Source of the DNA: Thalassolituus sp. UBA674
GTDB lineage: Bacteria > Pseudomonadota > Gammaproteobacteria > Pseudomonadales > Oceanobacteraceae
Length of the DNA stretch: 64,000 bases
NCBI GenBank assembly: GCA_002298335.1
Contig: DBNK01000029.1
Location: 1 to 64,000 of the forward strand
Direction of reading: 5' to 3'
Positions 18,801 through 27,159 of the stretch are shown here, piece by piece. The notes under the pieces are model-generated. The model worked only from the letters and a program-made list of their open reading frames with translations, was not told where the DNA came from and ran no database searches. Position numbers and translations under genes: made by a program. Each line of letters opens with the position of its first letter. Position 1 is the first letter of the stretch.

Positions 18801-18968
18801 CCGGCTGCAGTACGACATCATGGAAGCCGGCAGGCTGGCTGCCATATCCCTTACGATCAGGGTTTCATCGGCATGGTAGTAGAGCTGAATCTGCTCCAGC
18901 CAGTTGTCACAGGTCCAGCTGCTGGCGTTAGAACTGCACAGCAGCTGCGGGGCAATCAGGGATGTCAT
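15825..18968 (-). CDS. putA: Bifunctional proline dehydrogenase / L-glutamate gamma-semialdehyde dehydrogenase, short PutA
   Basis: Oxidises proline to glutamate in two steps. The N-terminal FAD barrel shows RLVKGAYWD, and the C-terminal aldehyde dehydrogenase shows SPWNFPLAIF, the general base in ETGG, the nucleophile in GQRCSALR and PFGGMGRSGTG. At 1047 residues it lacks the ribbon-helix-helix DNA-binding domain of E. coli PutA (about 1320), so it is an enzyme only and not an autorepressor. The ATG at 18968 has GGAGG upstream. The sensor-like and exonuclease-like genes lie upstream on the same strand, 60 bases away. Confidence 0.97.
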   Translation of the reverse strand: MTSLIAPQLLCSSNASSWTCDNWLEQIQLYYHADETLIVRDMAASLPASMMSYCSREAATLVAGLRQDHELTVFDDFMREYSLDNEEGLILMIMAEALLRIPDKATRDAFIRAEMSQADWEKHLNHSESRWVNLATRGLNASGKLSRMSSRLARLLSGPGQPVIRKALDKAMTIMGNQFVLGQTIGEAVRSGQGQASATLTHSFDMLGEAALTTEDALHYLDAYQQALEAISSAQRTQYPASLSVKLSALHPRYEESRRAEVLEVLGERLGQLVKRARELNIPLTVDAEEADRLELSLALFQQVLEQQALGWGGFGLAVQAYGKRALPVLGWLNRLAADTGTAIPVRLVKGAYWDTEIKMAQQRGQSSYPVYTRKCHTDIAYMMCAGFMLRATGILPQFATHNAQTISAVAALADACGNDTDYEFQRLHGMGESLYRHWQQQRNDRLRVYAPVGRHKELLPYLVRRLLENGANTSFVHHLWDDNVSPEALTASPVALAQQHDFSMNPLTPLPQNLFAERRNSAGVNLSIPQERDALQAEVTRWFKHQWFAGPMLAISHFLTLPPQHSISAPWSVNREVGTVQWFNPDDAETVTNAAISGFERWRLKPRQESVDLRRQWLLTLADLLEKHRPELMALCLLEAGKTWQDSLDEIREAVDFCRYYANCLGAGFAHPIDLPGPTGERNQLFYEGRGVWFCISPWNFPLAIFIGQITAALAAGNAVIAKPAESTSLIAARAVSLFYEAGLPRELLQLVPGNGKQLGEAFLSDPRIAGVAFTGSDITARNIARVLAQRSGPLPCLIAETGGQNALIADSSALPEQIVKDVMRSAFTSAGQRCSALRVLCVQEDIADTVISLLQGAMKELIVGDPTDFTTDIGPVISTRAQHQLKSHKRWLQTHAKLAAKAPTAPEEGTFITPMAFVIGSINDLKDEHFGPVLHIVRYKASQLDKLVDDINSTGFGLTLSIHSRNPQTIDRICQRARVGNVYVNRDQIGAVVGVQPFGGMGRSGTGPKAGGPNYVPRFAVERTLTVNTAAAGGNVELLRGRSDD

Positions 18969-19028
18969 GGCGGATAACCTCCGGCGGTGGAAGTAAAACA
19001 GCCGTGCCCGGGACCTGAAGGTGTTAAA

Positions 19029-19493
19029 TCAGTCCTGACCGGCGTACAGCATCAGCATCAGGCGCACGCGTTCATCGCAGGGCTGATGGTCCAGCGCGTG
19101 ATCCAGCTGCCAGTCGTGCAGGCGTTGCGGATCTGAAATTCCATCGCTGTGATCGGCGGTCTCAACGGAGAGCTCCCGGCCACAGGCATCGTACAGGCGT
19201 TCAAGCAGTATCTGGGTGATATCCGGCTCGTGGCTGAACAGCAGTGGCTGTTCCAGATCATGCTCCAGCTCACGAATCACTGACCAGGGGGTTTCACCCA
19301 ACTGATACAGGGTGTGCTGACTGATGCCATGCAGATCTTCGAGGCTGTAGTCCCAGTCGTCCCAGTCATCTTCCGGCTGGATCAGAGCGGTTTTAATGGT
19401 GCCGTTTTCCAGTGACCAGGCGATGGCAACGGGAAAGGCTGATTCTTCACGGGAGCTGGCATCAATGGCAATAAAATGGGGGTAGCTGGGCAT
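19029..19493 (-). CDS. DEDD exonuclease-like protein with incomplete active site
   Basis: 154-residue protein that I would place in the RNase H-fold 3'-5' exonuclease-like group because of the pattern at residues 7-27 and the later LEDLHGISQHTL, both typical of small DnaQ-like proteins. The catalytic DxE of exonuclease motif I should fall in IAIDASS, where only one acid is kept. Later acids are present but not in canonical spacing (SHEPD, HQPCDE). I infer a degenerate nuclease or a divergent relative. It starts 10 bases after the sensor gene, so they are probably co-transcribed. Confidence 0.65.
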   Translation of the reverse strand: MPSYPHFIAIDASSREESAFPVAIAWSLENGTIKTALIQPEDDWDDWDYSLEDLHGISQHTLYQLGETPWSVIRELEHDLEQPLLFSHEPDITQILLERLYDACGRELSVETADHSDGISDPQRLHDWQLDHALDHQPCDERVRLMLMLYAGQD

Positions 19494-19503
19494 GCTGAGT
19501 GTC

Positions 19504-21312
19504 TCAGGAAAGACCGTCCGGGTCTGTTGTCGGTTCCTGATTATCCAATGCCATTGAAATTGTCACAACCAGAGTATCCGGTGTCAGCAGACGTCGCTCG
19601 AGTTCACCCCGCATGCGGCTGCAAACGGCGTACTCTAACAGCCCGAACAGAGGGTGAGGAGGCAGGTCTTCCTGCCCGGCTGACAGTTGCCAGGTAATGG
19701 TAATGTCGACCCGGTCGACACCGGTAGCCAGCTCCACTTCCAGTTGCTGGGCCTGATACTGCAGGGGTTCTTCTTCGGTAACGCGGCGGATTATAAACAT
19801 CCGCAGCTGTACCGCGTCAGAGACGATCAGAGACAGGGGTAAGCGTGATGAAACCGCGACGCTGTTCTGCAAGGGTGACGTAGCCAGCCAGCTCTGTACT
19901 GTTTTGGCAAAATCCACGGTGCCGGCCTGTTGTTCCGTACACAGACGCAGGTATTCGGTGTAGTCCTGGAGGCGTCCCGGCAGGTGAGTCATATCCGGAT
20001 AAACATCACGTATTTCCTGCAGCAGCAATTCTTTAAAGCGCACGGAATTATGATGGCTGACTGAATTCTGCACACGGTTCAGTTCGGCTGTCAGCTGACG
20101 TATGGTATCGCGCGCATTCTGCTGTTCACGATAGAGCTCTTCGGTGCGCTTGGTTACCTGTTTTTCCAGGGTTGCGGCCAGTTCCTGAGCGGTGGTGCGG
20201 GCTGTGTATTCTTTGGTTTTATCAATAATACAGATCAGCACTTCTTTCGGGCGCGATTCAGAATATTTCAGAATCTGGAACGTCACATCAAAAAACCGTT
20301 TTTCATTGCGGAAATTACGCAGTGAAAATTCACCATGAACCCGGGGAATATGGCCGTACAGTAATTGCTGAATGCGGTCGAGCTGATCGGCTTTACGGTC
20401 GCCTTCAATCAGCAGCAGAAAACGCTCGATGGGGTTGGTCATGGTCTCCAGCTCGTGCTGAGTGGTCGACAGATGACGGGCAAAATGAATATTGCATTCG
20501 AGCTGGTCGGATTCCGGATAATAATGGGCAAAACCCAGCATGGCATTATCAATGGCGATGGTCAGCTGTTCGCGCGTTTCGAGCAGATTATTCTGCACCT
20601 GTTCGCGGGTTTTGGTCTCAGAGCTGATGGACAGACTCATGCGTTCCAGCGCCAAGGCAACCATGTCCAGTTCATCACAACGCTCGCGGGCATTGCGCAG
20701 CTCAGGGATGGATTCAATATTATCCAGCCGCAGTTCTTTTACCCAGTCCGACATGGCGTTCAGACGGCGGATAAAGAACACGCGCACAATGAACAGGAAA
20801 AACACGGATACCGAAAGTGCTTTCACAAATTGTGTCAGCAGAATGGTGGCGGCTTTGTATTTAAGGTCTTCGTAGAGGCCGGAATAATCGACATGGATAA
20901 ATAAACGGCCCAGCTTGTAATAACGCATGCCGTTCTGATGAGTCAGCTCAAAGGAATATTCGCGGCTGGCGGGTTGGTGGCTGTCACCGGCACTTTGCAG
21001 AATACGGTTGTTGTCGCGGATGTAGACGTAGACGACCCCGGGAAAATTCAGAATACCTTCCAGCTGGGCTTCCAGCTGTTTGCTGTCAAAATTCCACAGA
21101 CTGTAACTGATACTCTGCTGGTAACTCAGCTTGAGCTGTTCCAGTGTGCCATCAATGGTACGCAGTCCGCGCTGATAATCGGCATACAGAATGTATAGCG
21201 AAGCAATCAGCGACAGGATGAAGCTGAACAGCAGAAGGTAAGAGAGCAGACGTGTTCCGATATGACTGCGGAGTTTGATCTCACTTATTTTTCTTGTCCG
21301 TGCTGTCGGCAT
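19504..21312 (-). CDS. Membrane sensor with PAS domain and degenerate histidine-kinase-like C-terminus
   Basis: 602 residues. Helix 1 (about 21-43), a roughly 110-residue extracytoplasmic sensor domain, helix 2 (about 157-183), a HAMP-like linker, a coiled coil, a PAS-like domain (about 265-375), a second coiled coil (about 380-420) and a C-terminal domain shaped like the end of a histidine kinase. I see no HExxxP-type phosphorylation box, no Asn-rich N box and no DxGxG, so ATP binding and kinase activity are unlikely. No response regulator is adjacent. It heads the exonuclease-like and perhaps putA transcription unit; a link to proline sensing is speculation. Confidence 0.75.
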   Translation of the reverse strand: MPTARTRKISEIKLRSHIGTRLLSYLLLFSFILSLIASLYILYADYQRGLRTIDGTLEQLKLSYQQSISYSLWNFDSKQLEAQLEGILNFPGVVYVYIRDNNRILQSAGDSHQPASREYSFELTHQNGMRYYKLGRLFIHVDYSGLYEDLKYKAATILLTQFVKALSVSVFFLFIVRVFFIRRLNAMSDWVKELRLDNIESIPELRNARERCDELDMVALALERMSLSISSETKTREQVQNNLLETREQLTIAIDNAMLGFAHYYPESDQLECNIHFARHLSTTQHELETMTNPIERFLLLIEGDRKADQLDRIQQLLYGHIPRVHGEFSLRNFRNEKRFFDVTFQILKYSESRPKEVLICIIDKTKEYTARTTAQELAATLEKQVTKRTEELYREQQNARDTIRQLTAELNRVQNSVSHHNSVRFKELLLQEIRDVYPDMTHLPGRLQDYTEYLRLCTEQQAGTVDFAKTVQSWLATSPLQNSVAVSSRLPLSLIVSDAVQLRMFIIRRVTEEEPLQYQAQQLEVELATGVDRVDITITWQLSAGQEDLPPHPLFGLLEYAVCSRMRGELERRLLTPDTLVVTISMALDNQEPTTDPDGLS

Positions 21313-21481
21313 GTCCCTTTATTACCGGGTGATGGCTGAAAATAACTGAGGTTCGTCTGCCGCGGGCGGAAACTGCGCAGACACAGTCAGCCAAGTATAG
21401 CCGCTGTGTCCGGAAAATGTGTAGCACCATATGCGCCCGCTCCATCGTATGAGCGGGAATGGCTGCCAGAGAGGAGAATGA

Positions 21482-22033
21482 TCAGAGTCCGACCAGACGC
21501 ATGAACTCATTGCGTGTGGCCTGGTTGTCACGGAACACGCCTTTCATGACCGAGGTGCGCATCATGGAATTCTGTTTCTGCACACCACGCATCATCATGC
21601 ACATGTGCTGTGCTTCGACAATGACACCCACACCGCGGCAGCCGGTCACTTCTTCAACGGCTTCGGCAATCTGTTTGGTCATGTTTTCCTGAATCTGCAG
21701 ACGGCGGGCGAACATGTCGACGATGCGCGCAAACTTGGAGAGACCCAGTACCTTGCCTTCCGGCAGGTAGCCAATGTGGCAACGGCCGATAAAGGGCAGT
21801 ACATGATGTTCGCAGAGGGAATAAAGCTCGATCCCCTGCACCACAACCATCTCGTCATTGTCACTGGAGAATACGGCTCCATTGACGATGTCATCAAGAT
21901 TGGACTGGTAACCACTGGTCAGGAACTGCATGGCTTTGGCGGCCCGTTTCGGCGTATCCAGCAGACCTTCCCGGCTGGTGTCTTCGCCCAGTTCGTGCAG
22001 GACATTTTTAAACAGGGTTTCTAATTCAGTCAT
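21482..22033 (-). CDS. folE: GTP cyclohydrolase I
   Basis: First enzyme of tetrahydrofolate synthesis, GTP to dihydroneopterin triphosphate. The zinc ligands appear in LCEHHVLPF and in AQHMCMMMRG, and the C-terminal signature around RTSVMKGVFR is complete. 183 residues is the standard short bacterial form. A 7-bp hairpin follows at 21436-21457 but without a T-run. Confidence 0.97.
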   Translation of the reverse strand: MTELETLFKNVLHELGEDTSREGLLDTPKRAAKAMQFLTSGYQSNLDDIVNGAVFSSDNDEMVVVQGIELYSLCEHHVLPFIGRCHIGYLPEGKVLGLSKFARIVDMFARRLQIQENMTKQIAEAVEEVTGCRGVGVIVEAQHMCMMMRGVQKQNSMMRTSVMKGVFRDNQATRNEFMRLVGL

Positions 22034-22120
22034 CGTCGTATCGGGTTGTCAGCGGATGAGGGGGCATTCTAACGGACTTTGCGATTCTTATACAGAATAA
22101 CCCGGGTGTATAAGTCTGTT

Positions 22121-22927
22121 TCAGGCCGGAATCAGCGGGTTGCTGGTGTGTATCGGGCCGAGTCTGCGCAGATACTCCGCGGCCCCGTCCGGACGCTGAG
22201 TTCCTGTCCACCACAGACTGGTAGTGCTGTCCCCCTCCGCCGGGTTACCGGAAAAAATCCGTTGGGCTTGCTGAGCCACGGCTTTGCCGGAATCAATCCA
22301 GTGGATCTGTGGCCACAGCTCTGACAACAGCGGAGTCAGCAACGGAAAGTGTGTACAGCCGAGGACCACATGCTGCATCTGCGGATGCGCCGCCAGCCAG
22401 CCGCTCAGTTCCTGCTGCAGGGCGGGGATAACATTCCGGCCGCTGATGAATTCTTCGCTGAGTTCCACCAGGCGACTGCTGCCCAGGCAGTTCACTGTGC
22501 AGTGCGGGGCAAAATCCCGGATCAGTTGCTCTGTGTAGGGCCGGCGGACGGTGGCCGGTGTCGCAAGCAGGCCGATCTGTGGCTGCAGGTCGCCTTCTTC
22601 GTTTTTATGGCACTGTTCAGCGGCGACCTTGATGGCAGGAACCACCCCCACAACCGGGATGTTGAGAATATCCCGCAGCGGCTGCAGAGCCAGAGTACTG
22701 GCGGTGTTGCAGGCCAGAATCAGCAGCGAAGGTTCAAGCTGAATCACGGCGGAATCACAGAGACTGACGATCCGCTGTGACAGAGCCTCGTCTTCACGGG
22801 TGCCGTAGGGAAACCATTCTGTGTCCATCAGATAGTGAAGGTGGGTGTGCGGAAAACGTTCGCGTACTTCGCGCAGGATACTGAGCCCACCAACGCCGGA
22901 ATCAAAAATCAGAATGGAGTTTTTCAT
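22121..22927 (-). CDS. murI: Glutamate racemase
   Basis: Cytoplasmic cofactor-independent racemase that supplies D-glutamate for peptidoglycan. Both catalytic cysteines are visible, in LILACNTAST and LGCTHFPLL, and the N-terminus FDSGVGGLS is the family signature. 268 residues is normal. The ATG at 22927 is the natural start. Confidence 0.96.
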   Translation of the reverse strand: MKNSILIFDSGVGGLSILREVRERFPHTHLHYLMDTEWFPYGTREDEALSQRIVSLCDSAVIQLEPSLLILACNTASTLALQPLRDILNIPVVGVVPAIKVAAEQCHKNEEGDLQPQIGLLATPATVRRPYTEQLIRDFAPHCTVNCLGSSRLVELSEEFISGRNVIPALQQELSGWLAAHPQMQHVVLGCTHFPLLTPLLSELWPQIHWIDSGKAVAQQAQRIFSGNPAEGDSTTSLWWTGTQRPDGAAEYLRRLGPIHTSNPLIPA

Positions 22928-23046
22928 ACCCAGATAAACCGAAGGCCTTACAACCGGATGGCGGCATTCTATCAGATATAACGCAGGGGGAGTTTTTCAG
23001 GGAAGGGGGCGGGCAGCCGTAGCTGCCCGGTCAGGTACCTGCGGAA

Positions 23047-23619
23047 TCAGGATTCCGTGAACACCAGATTGAACATCACAGGGACGGTGGTGCTGATGCT
23101 GTCGAGTGCGGCGACACTGCGCAGCGCCTCGATACCGCCCTCGAGGCCGAAGTCTGCGGCTTTGATCAGTACGGGAACTGTGGTGCTGACGACGATCTCA
23201 CCGTTCTCAGACTGGCTGATCAGAACCGTGGCCGACAGGGTTTTGCTTATGCCGTGCAGACCGAGTACCAGATCCAGATCGGTTTCGGTGATGCTGCCGG
23301 CTTTGACGGCATCCATCAGCGGTGCCGGAATCTCAGCAGTTACTGTTGCCCTGGCAAATTGGGTGGTTTCAAAAAGGAGCTTCTGCATGCGCTCATTACG
23401 GATAGGAATACCGGTTTCGACGCTGCTCAGATCAATATCAAACTGAGCTTTACCACTGTCGTCGATGGTGCCTTCCACACCAGTGAACTCATGGATTTCG
23501 GTGATGTTGGTTTTCTTGGTGGAGAGAAAGTGCAGGCTGGAATCACCGGTCAGCTGCCAGCCAGCCATAGCCGGGACACTGATCAGCAGGGTAGTGAACG
23601 ATATGAGCAGTTTTTTCAT
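23047..23619 (-). CDS. YceI-family periplasmic protein
   Basis: 190 residues with a clear signal peptide (cleavage after VPAMA, about residue 19). The mature part follows the YceI lipocalin-like fold, which binds polyisoprenoid-type lipids; the pattern GTIDDSGKAQFDIDL and LGLHGISKTL fit the family. Its function in the cell is not established. It lies 38 bases downstream of the DUF2489 gene and is preceded by a GGAGAC ribosome site. Confidence 0.88.
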   Translation of the reverse strand: MKKLLISFTTLLISVPAMAGWQLTGDSSLHFLSTKKTNITEIHEFTGVEGTIDDSGKAQFDIDLSSVETGIPIRNERMQKLLFETTQFARATVTAEIPAPLMDAVKAGSITETDLDLVLGLHGISKTLSATVLISQSENGEIVVSTTVPVLIKAADFGLEGGIEALRSVAALDSISTTVPVMFNLVFTES

Positions 23620-23657
23620 CGGTAGTCTCCTGACAATGTAAGAAGCAACGCGGCCAT

Positions 23658-24143
23658 TTATTGCAGCAGCGTTACCTGAGGGAATCTGTACTCAATCAGC
23701 CACTGAAGTTCCCGCTCGATTGCGGATTTGTTGGCTTCTTCGAGGCGGAAACGTTGCTTGTCGAACTCAAACTGCTGCTTGGGCGTCAGTGCCCGGTAGG
23801 CTTCGAGAATCGGCATGTTGCGGATTTCTTCATGATGCTCACGTAAGGCGCCCAGTTCGTGGCGCTCCCACACATCCGGGTCGAGCCCGCGCAGCAGATA
23901 TTCCAGGCGCAGCACTCCTTCACTGATGTCACACTGCTGTTGCAGCACAGACCGGGCAATAAAACGGATGTCTTTGACCAGTTCCTGCTGATGCCGACGC
24001 AGCTGCAGTTCAGCCTCGGCTTCTTCCTGCTGCTGACGCTCTTCCTGGGCACGCACCTGACGCAGGAGATACAGGGCGTAAACCCCGAGCACGGTTATGA
24101 TTAACAGGGCGATGCTCAGCAGGCTGATTTGCAGAAGGGTCAA
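23658..24143 (-). CDS. DUF2489-type membrane-anchored protein
   Basis: 161 residues. One N-terminal membrane helix (about 8-28), then a glutamine/glutamate-rich coiled coil (about 30-55), then a helical domain whose segments SEGVLRLEYLL, RNMPILEAY and FDKQRFRLE match my memory of DUF2489 proteins from pseudomonads and relatives. No function is known. It probably shares a transcript with the YceI gene downstream. Confidence 0.75.
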   Translation of the reverse strand: MTLLQISLLSIALLIITVLGVYALYLLRQVRAQEERQQQEEAEAELQLRRHQQELVKDIRFIARSVLQQQCDISEGVLRLEYLLRGLDPDVWERHELGALREHHEEIRNMPILEAYRALTPKQQFEFDKQRFRLEEANKSAIERELQWLIEYRFPQVTLLQ

Positions 24144-24334
24144 AACGGACTCCGGACAACACAGTTTGCGCCATCATAACGCCGGACCTTTCAGGACCCA
24201 AGTAAGATAAGCGGGACAGACTGTGTCAGTGTGGGGGGCAGAGGGCGGACAACCCTGTCATATTAGTCAGTCCTGACTGGAAAATCCGCCAATATGCATT
24301 AGTCTCAATAAGAGCTCATAAGAAGGATGATCAC

Positions 24335-24805
24335 ATGCTGATCAACAATCGTTGGGTGCGGGCCTCCGGCAGCCTGCAGGATAAACCCATCAGTATTCAG
24401 TTCCGTGAAGACTGGCAGCTGGCCAGAGACCAGGGCGACTATCACCTGTGTGTTCAGATTGCCTGGCATGCACAGTCACTGGATGACAGCACCGGCTTTC
24501 CATCGGCGGCAGAGCAGGTACGGATTGTCTCGTTCACCGATCAGCTGCAGGCGCGGCTGGAGCCGGATGAAGGCAGCTTTGTGATGATGATGATTACCCA
24601 CAGCGGTGTGAATCAATGGATCATTTACACCCGCGACCTGGATACTCTGCGTGCCGGGCTCGACAGTATGCCGGTGGAGGAAGGACTTTACCCCATTGAA
24701 GTGGTGGCGGATGAAGATCCCCAGTGGAACACCTTCATCCAGGTTCACAGCCGCATAGACCCGGTCAGCGCGACCGAAATCAGCGACGCGCCATCAGGCG
24801 TCTGA
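24335..24805 (+). CDS. DUF695-domain protein
   Basis: 156-residue soluble protein. The second half (FVMMMITHSGVNQWIIYT, then EVVADEDPQWNTF) is typical of DUF695, a small alpha/beta domain of unknown role found in many bacteria. GAAGG stands upstream of the ATG at 24335. Its last 12 bases overlap the end of the convergent rbgA gene. Confidence 0.8.
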   Translation: MLINNRWVRASGSLQDKPISIQFREDWQLARDQGDYHLCVQIAWHAQSLDDSTGFPSAAEQVRIVSFTDQLQARLEPDEGSFVMMMITHSGVNQWIIYTRDLDTLRAGLDSMPVEEGLYPIEVVADEDPQWNTFIQVHSRIDPVSATEISDAPSGV

Positions 24806-25699
24806 TTCTTTTTCAGCGGCCTCCCGGGCCGCTTCCTGTTCCGCCAGCATAGCCGCTTCTTCCGTCATCACCATGTCCGGGGTCTCCAGACTGACGCGGC
24901 CGATTTTACCGGCGCGCAGCTCATGCAGAACCAGCTCGGCGGCCTTGTGGCGGTCAATCACGCCACCCGGGCGCAGACAGCCGCGGCGCGTACCCACTTC
25001 ATCCAGTGCCAGTGGCCCGGTTTCCGGCAGGCTTTTCAGTTTATAGCGGCTGCTGAGGGCTTCCGGGTAGTGCTCCAGCAGAAAACCCAGAGTGAACTGA
25101 GCGACGTCTGTGTATTCCATAGCGGTATCCCGAACGGCGCCACTGGCCGCCAGACGATAACCACTTAACGGATTGCCGATTTTCGGCCACAGAATGCCAG
25201 GGGTGTCGGACAGCACGATGCCGTTTTTCAGATCCACCATCTGGTTGGCCTTGGTGACCGCCGGTTCATTGCCGGTTTTGGCCAGCTGCCGTCCGGCGAG
25301 ACTGTTGATCAGGGTGGATTTACCGACGTTGGGAATGCCCATGATCATCACCCGTACGGCGCGTTTCTTCTCCAGCTTGTCGGCACCTAACTGGCGGATC
25401 AGCTGGGTCAGCTGCCTGATCTGACGTTTGTCTTCGGCAATCAGCGGGATCACCCGTACATCATCCTGTCCACCCAGGTGCTCGCACCAGAGCTTAGTGA
25501 CCTCCGGGTCTGCCAGGTCTGCTTTGTTGAGCAGGCGGATCACAGGTTTATCCCGGCGCAGTTCATCCACCAGAGGATTGCTGCTGGAGTAGGGCAGGCG
25601 GGCGTCCAGTACTTCCAGTACCAGATCGATCTCGGGCATGGCTTCACTGATTTTTTTGCGGGCCTTGTTCATATGCCCGGGGAACCACTGAATCGCCAT
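24794..25699 (-). CDS. rbgA: Ribosome biogenesis GTPase YlqF/RbgA
   Basis: Circularly permuted GTPase involved in large-subunit ribosome assembly. Motif order is permuted as expected: NKAD (G4) comes first, then GIPNVGKSTLIN (G1) and DTPGILWP (G3). The N-terminus IQWFPGHMNKA is the family hallmark and fixes the start at the ATG at 25699. 301 residues. The C-terminus ends in a glutamate/alanine-rich helix. The gene converges on the DUF695 gene with a 12-base overlap. Confidence 0.94.
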   Translation of the reverse strand: MAIQWFPGHMNKARKKISEAMPEIDLVLEVLDARLPYSSSNPLVDELRRDKPVIRLLNKADLADPEVTKLWCEHLGGQDDVRVIPLIAEDKRQIRQLTQLIRQLGADKLEKKRAVRVMIMGIPNVGKSTLINSLAGRQLAKTGNEPAVTKANQMVDLKNGIVLSDTPGILWPKIGNPLSGYRLAASGAVRDTAMEYTDVAQFTLGFLLEHYPEALSSRYKLKSLPETGPLALDEVGTRRGCLRPGGVIDRHKAAELVLHELRAGKIGRVSLETPDMVMTEEAAMLAEQEAAREAAEKESDA

Positions 25700-25843
25700 T
25701 TTATTGCCTCTGTTACCGATGAACTCTCCCGTAACACCGGAAGACTGAGCGCATGATAACGGCTGCCCGGCGCGAAATAAAATTGTCACGGCCACTGTTC
25801 TATCCTGATCAGGCTCTCAGTGAACATCCGGGGGGGGAAGACC

Positions 25844-26035
25844 ATGGATCTGTTGCCTTCAGAGAAGATCAATGCCGCCAGAATTCAGGGTCGCCATGCG
25901 TCGGCCACAGTTTCAGGGCGTCGCCGCAGTGGATTTCTGCTGGGTAACCGCTTTGTTTACTCCGATAAAGCTGGCCTGCTGTGGTTGCAGGCAGAGCCGG
26001 GAGAATTCTGCGGGTTAAGAATCTGGCGCAAGTAA
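25844..26035 (+). CDS. Small hypothetical protein, 63 residues
   Basis: Unrecognised. Basic N-terminal half (RRRSG) and a beta-like C-terminal half with two tryptophans. A strong purine stretch (GGGGGGGAAG) lies 4 bases before the ATG at 25844, which supports translation. It sits alone between the divergent rbgA start and bolA. Moderate confidence that it is a gene. Confidence 0.5.
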   Translation: MDLLPSEKINAARIQGRHASATVSGRRRSGFLLGNRFVYSDKAGLLWLQAEPGEFCGLRIWRK

Positions 26036-26129
26036 TGAACACTCAGTAAGTATCTGCTGAGCGGGATCTGCGGATAGGCAAGGCGCGGGTGGTTGTTTAT
26101 AGTGGTCTGACAACCAATGAGGACGCAAC

Positions 26130-26441
26130 ATGAATACAACCGAAGACCGCATCAGAACAGGCCTTGAGAGCCTGAATCCGGAATTCATGCAGCTGGAAAA
26201 CGAGAGCCATATGCACTCCGGACCGGCAACGGATTCCCATTTCAAAGTCACCCTGGTATCCACCGCTTTTTCCGGAAAAGGGCTGGTGGCCCGCCACCAG
26301 TCGGTGTATGGCCTGCTGAAAGACGAAATGCAGGGGCCGGTGCATGCGCTGTCGCTGCACCTGTTTACGCCGGAAGAGTGGGCCAGCAACGGCACGGTTC
26401 CGGACTCTCCCCAGTGCATGGGAGGCAGTAAGGTTGGCTGA
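26130..26441 (+). CDS. bolA: BolA-family protein
   Basis: 103-residue BolA/IbaG-like protein with the class II KH-like fold. Conserved pieces are ESHMHSGPATDSHFKVTLVS and the segment with ARHQSVYGLL and ALSLHLFTPEEW. BolA proteins act with monothiol glutaredoxins in iron-sulphur handling and, in E. coli, affect morphology and transcription. The conserved histidines are present. The START-domain gene begins one base after its stop, indicating an operon. Confidence 0.93.
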   Translation: MNTTEDRIRTGLESLNPEFMQLENESHMHSGPATDSHFKVTLVSTAFSGKGLVARHQSVYGLLKDEMQGPVHALSLHLFTPEEWASNGTVPDSPQCMGGSKVG

Positions 26442-26442
26442 G

Positions 26443-27099
26443 ATGCTGAAATGGTCAGGCTGTCTGGTGCTGCTGGCACTGGCTGGTCTGGCTCTGCCGG
26501 CTCAGGCCGCCGACTGGGATGAAGTCCGCTACGACAGTGACCACGACATCCGTGTGTTTACGCGCAAGGTGAAAGGCTCTGACCTGAAAGCATTCCGCGC
26601 GGTGACCCAGGTCAGCAGTACCCTGACCGGGCTGGTGGCCTTGCTGGAAGATGCGCCCAGGGCTAAAGACTGGGTGTTCAAATGCCGTGAGATGACACTC
26701 GTTGAAGCCATCTCACCGACCGAAGCCATCTACTATATGATCACCGACATGCCCTGGCCGGTGAAAAACCGCGACAGCATCAGTCACTCACGGGTGACTC
26801 AGGATGCCGTTACGGGCACCGTCCGGGTAGATATTGACGCTGCCGATGGCTATATGGGGGCAAAGAAGGGGTATGTGCGTATCCGCGAAATGAGTGGTTA
26901 CTGGCTGTTTACGCCGAAAGAGAACGGCCGGGTCGAGGTCATCTACGAAGCCCATGCCGATCCGGGGGGTGGCCTGCCGTCCTGGTTGGTGAACAGTTTT
27001 GTGGTGGATGCACCGCTCAATACGCTCAGAGGCCTGCAGGATCTCATTGCGGATGAAACCTATCAGACGGCTCAGAGAGACTATATAAAAAATATATAA
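26443..27099 (+). CDS. START-domain lipid-binding protein, exported
   Basis: 218 residues with a signal peptide (cleavage after LPAQA, about 22). The mature part is a START/Bet v1-like hydrophobic-ligand domain: VFTRKVKGSD, ITDMPWPVKNRDS and the closing helix DAPLNTLRGLQDLI are typical. The bound ligand is unknown. I start at the ATG at 26443, right after bolA, because this gives a clean signal peptide. Confidence 0.85.
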   Translation: MLKWSGCLVLLALAGLALPAQAADWDEVRYDSDHDIRVFTRKVKGSDLKAFRAVTQVSSTLTGLVALLEDAPRAKDWVFKCREMTLVEAISPTEAIYYMITDMPWPVKNRDSISHSRVTQDAVTGTVRVDIDAADGYMGAKKGYVRIREMSGYWLFTPKENGRVEVIYEAHADPGGGLPSWLVNSFVVDAPLNTLRGLQDLIADETYQTAQRDYIKNI

Positions 27100-27128
27100 C
27101 TCACTGATTTTTAAAGGTTAGTTCTTGT

Positions 27129-27146
27129 TTTTCATAAAACTGTAAC
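27129..27146 (+). promoter_or_regulatory. Pho-box-like element
   Basis: The 18 bases (TTTTCATAAAACTGTAAC) match the PhoB consensus built from two CTGTCAT-type repeats at about 15 of 18 positions. A -10-like TAGAAT begins 11 bases after the box (27157-27162), the spacing found at PhoB-dependent promoters where the box replaces the -35. The gene behind it encodes a phosphate-binding-type protein, which agrees. Binding is inferred. Confidence 0.6.
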
Positions 27147-27159
27147 AATTGACCATTAG

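Noticed and set aside
21436..21457. Hairpin after folE as a terminator
   Set aside because: 7-bp arms with an 8-base loop and no T-run on the minus strand.
23010..23029. Hairpin after the YceI gene as a terminator
   Set aside because: The 8-bp stem is followed by C-rich sequence, not T, on the minus strand, so termination is not supported.
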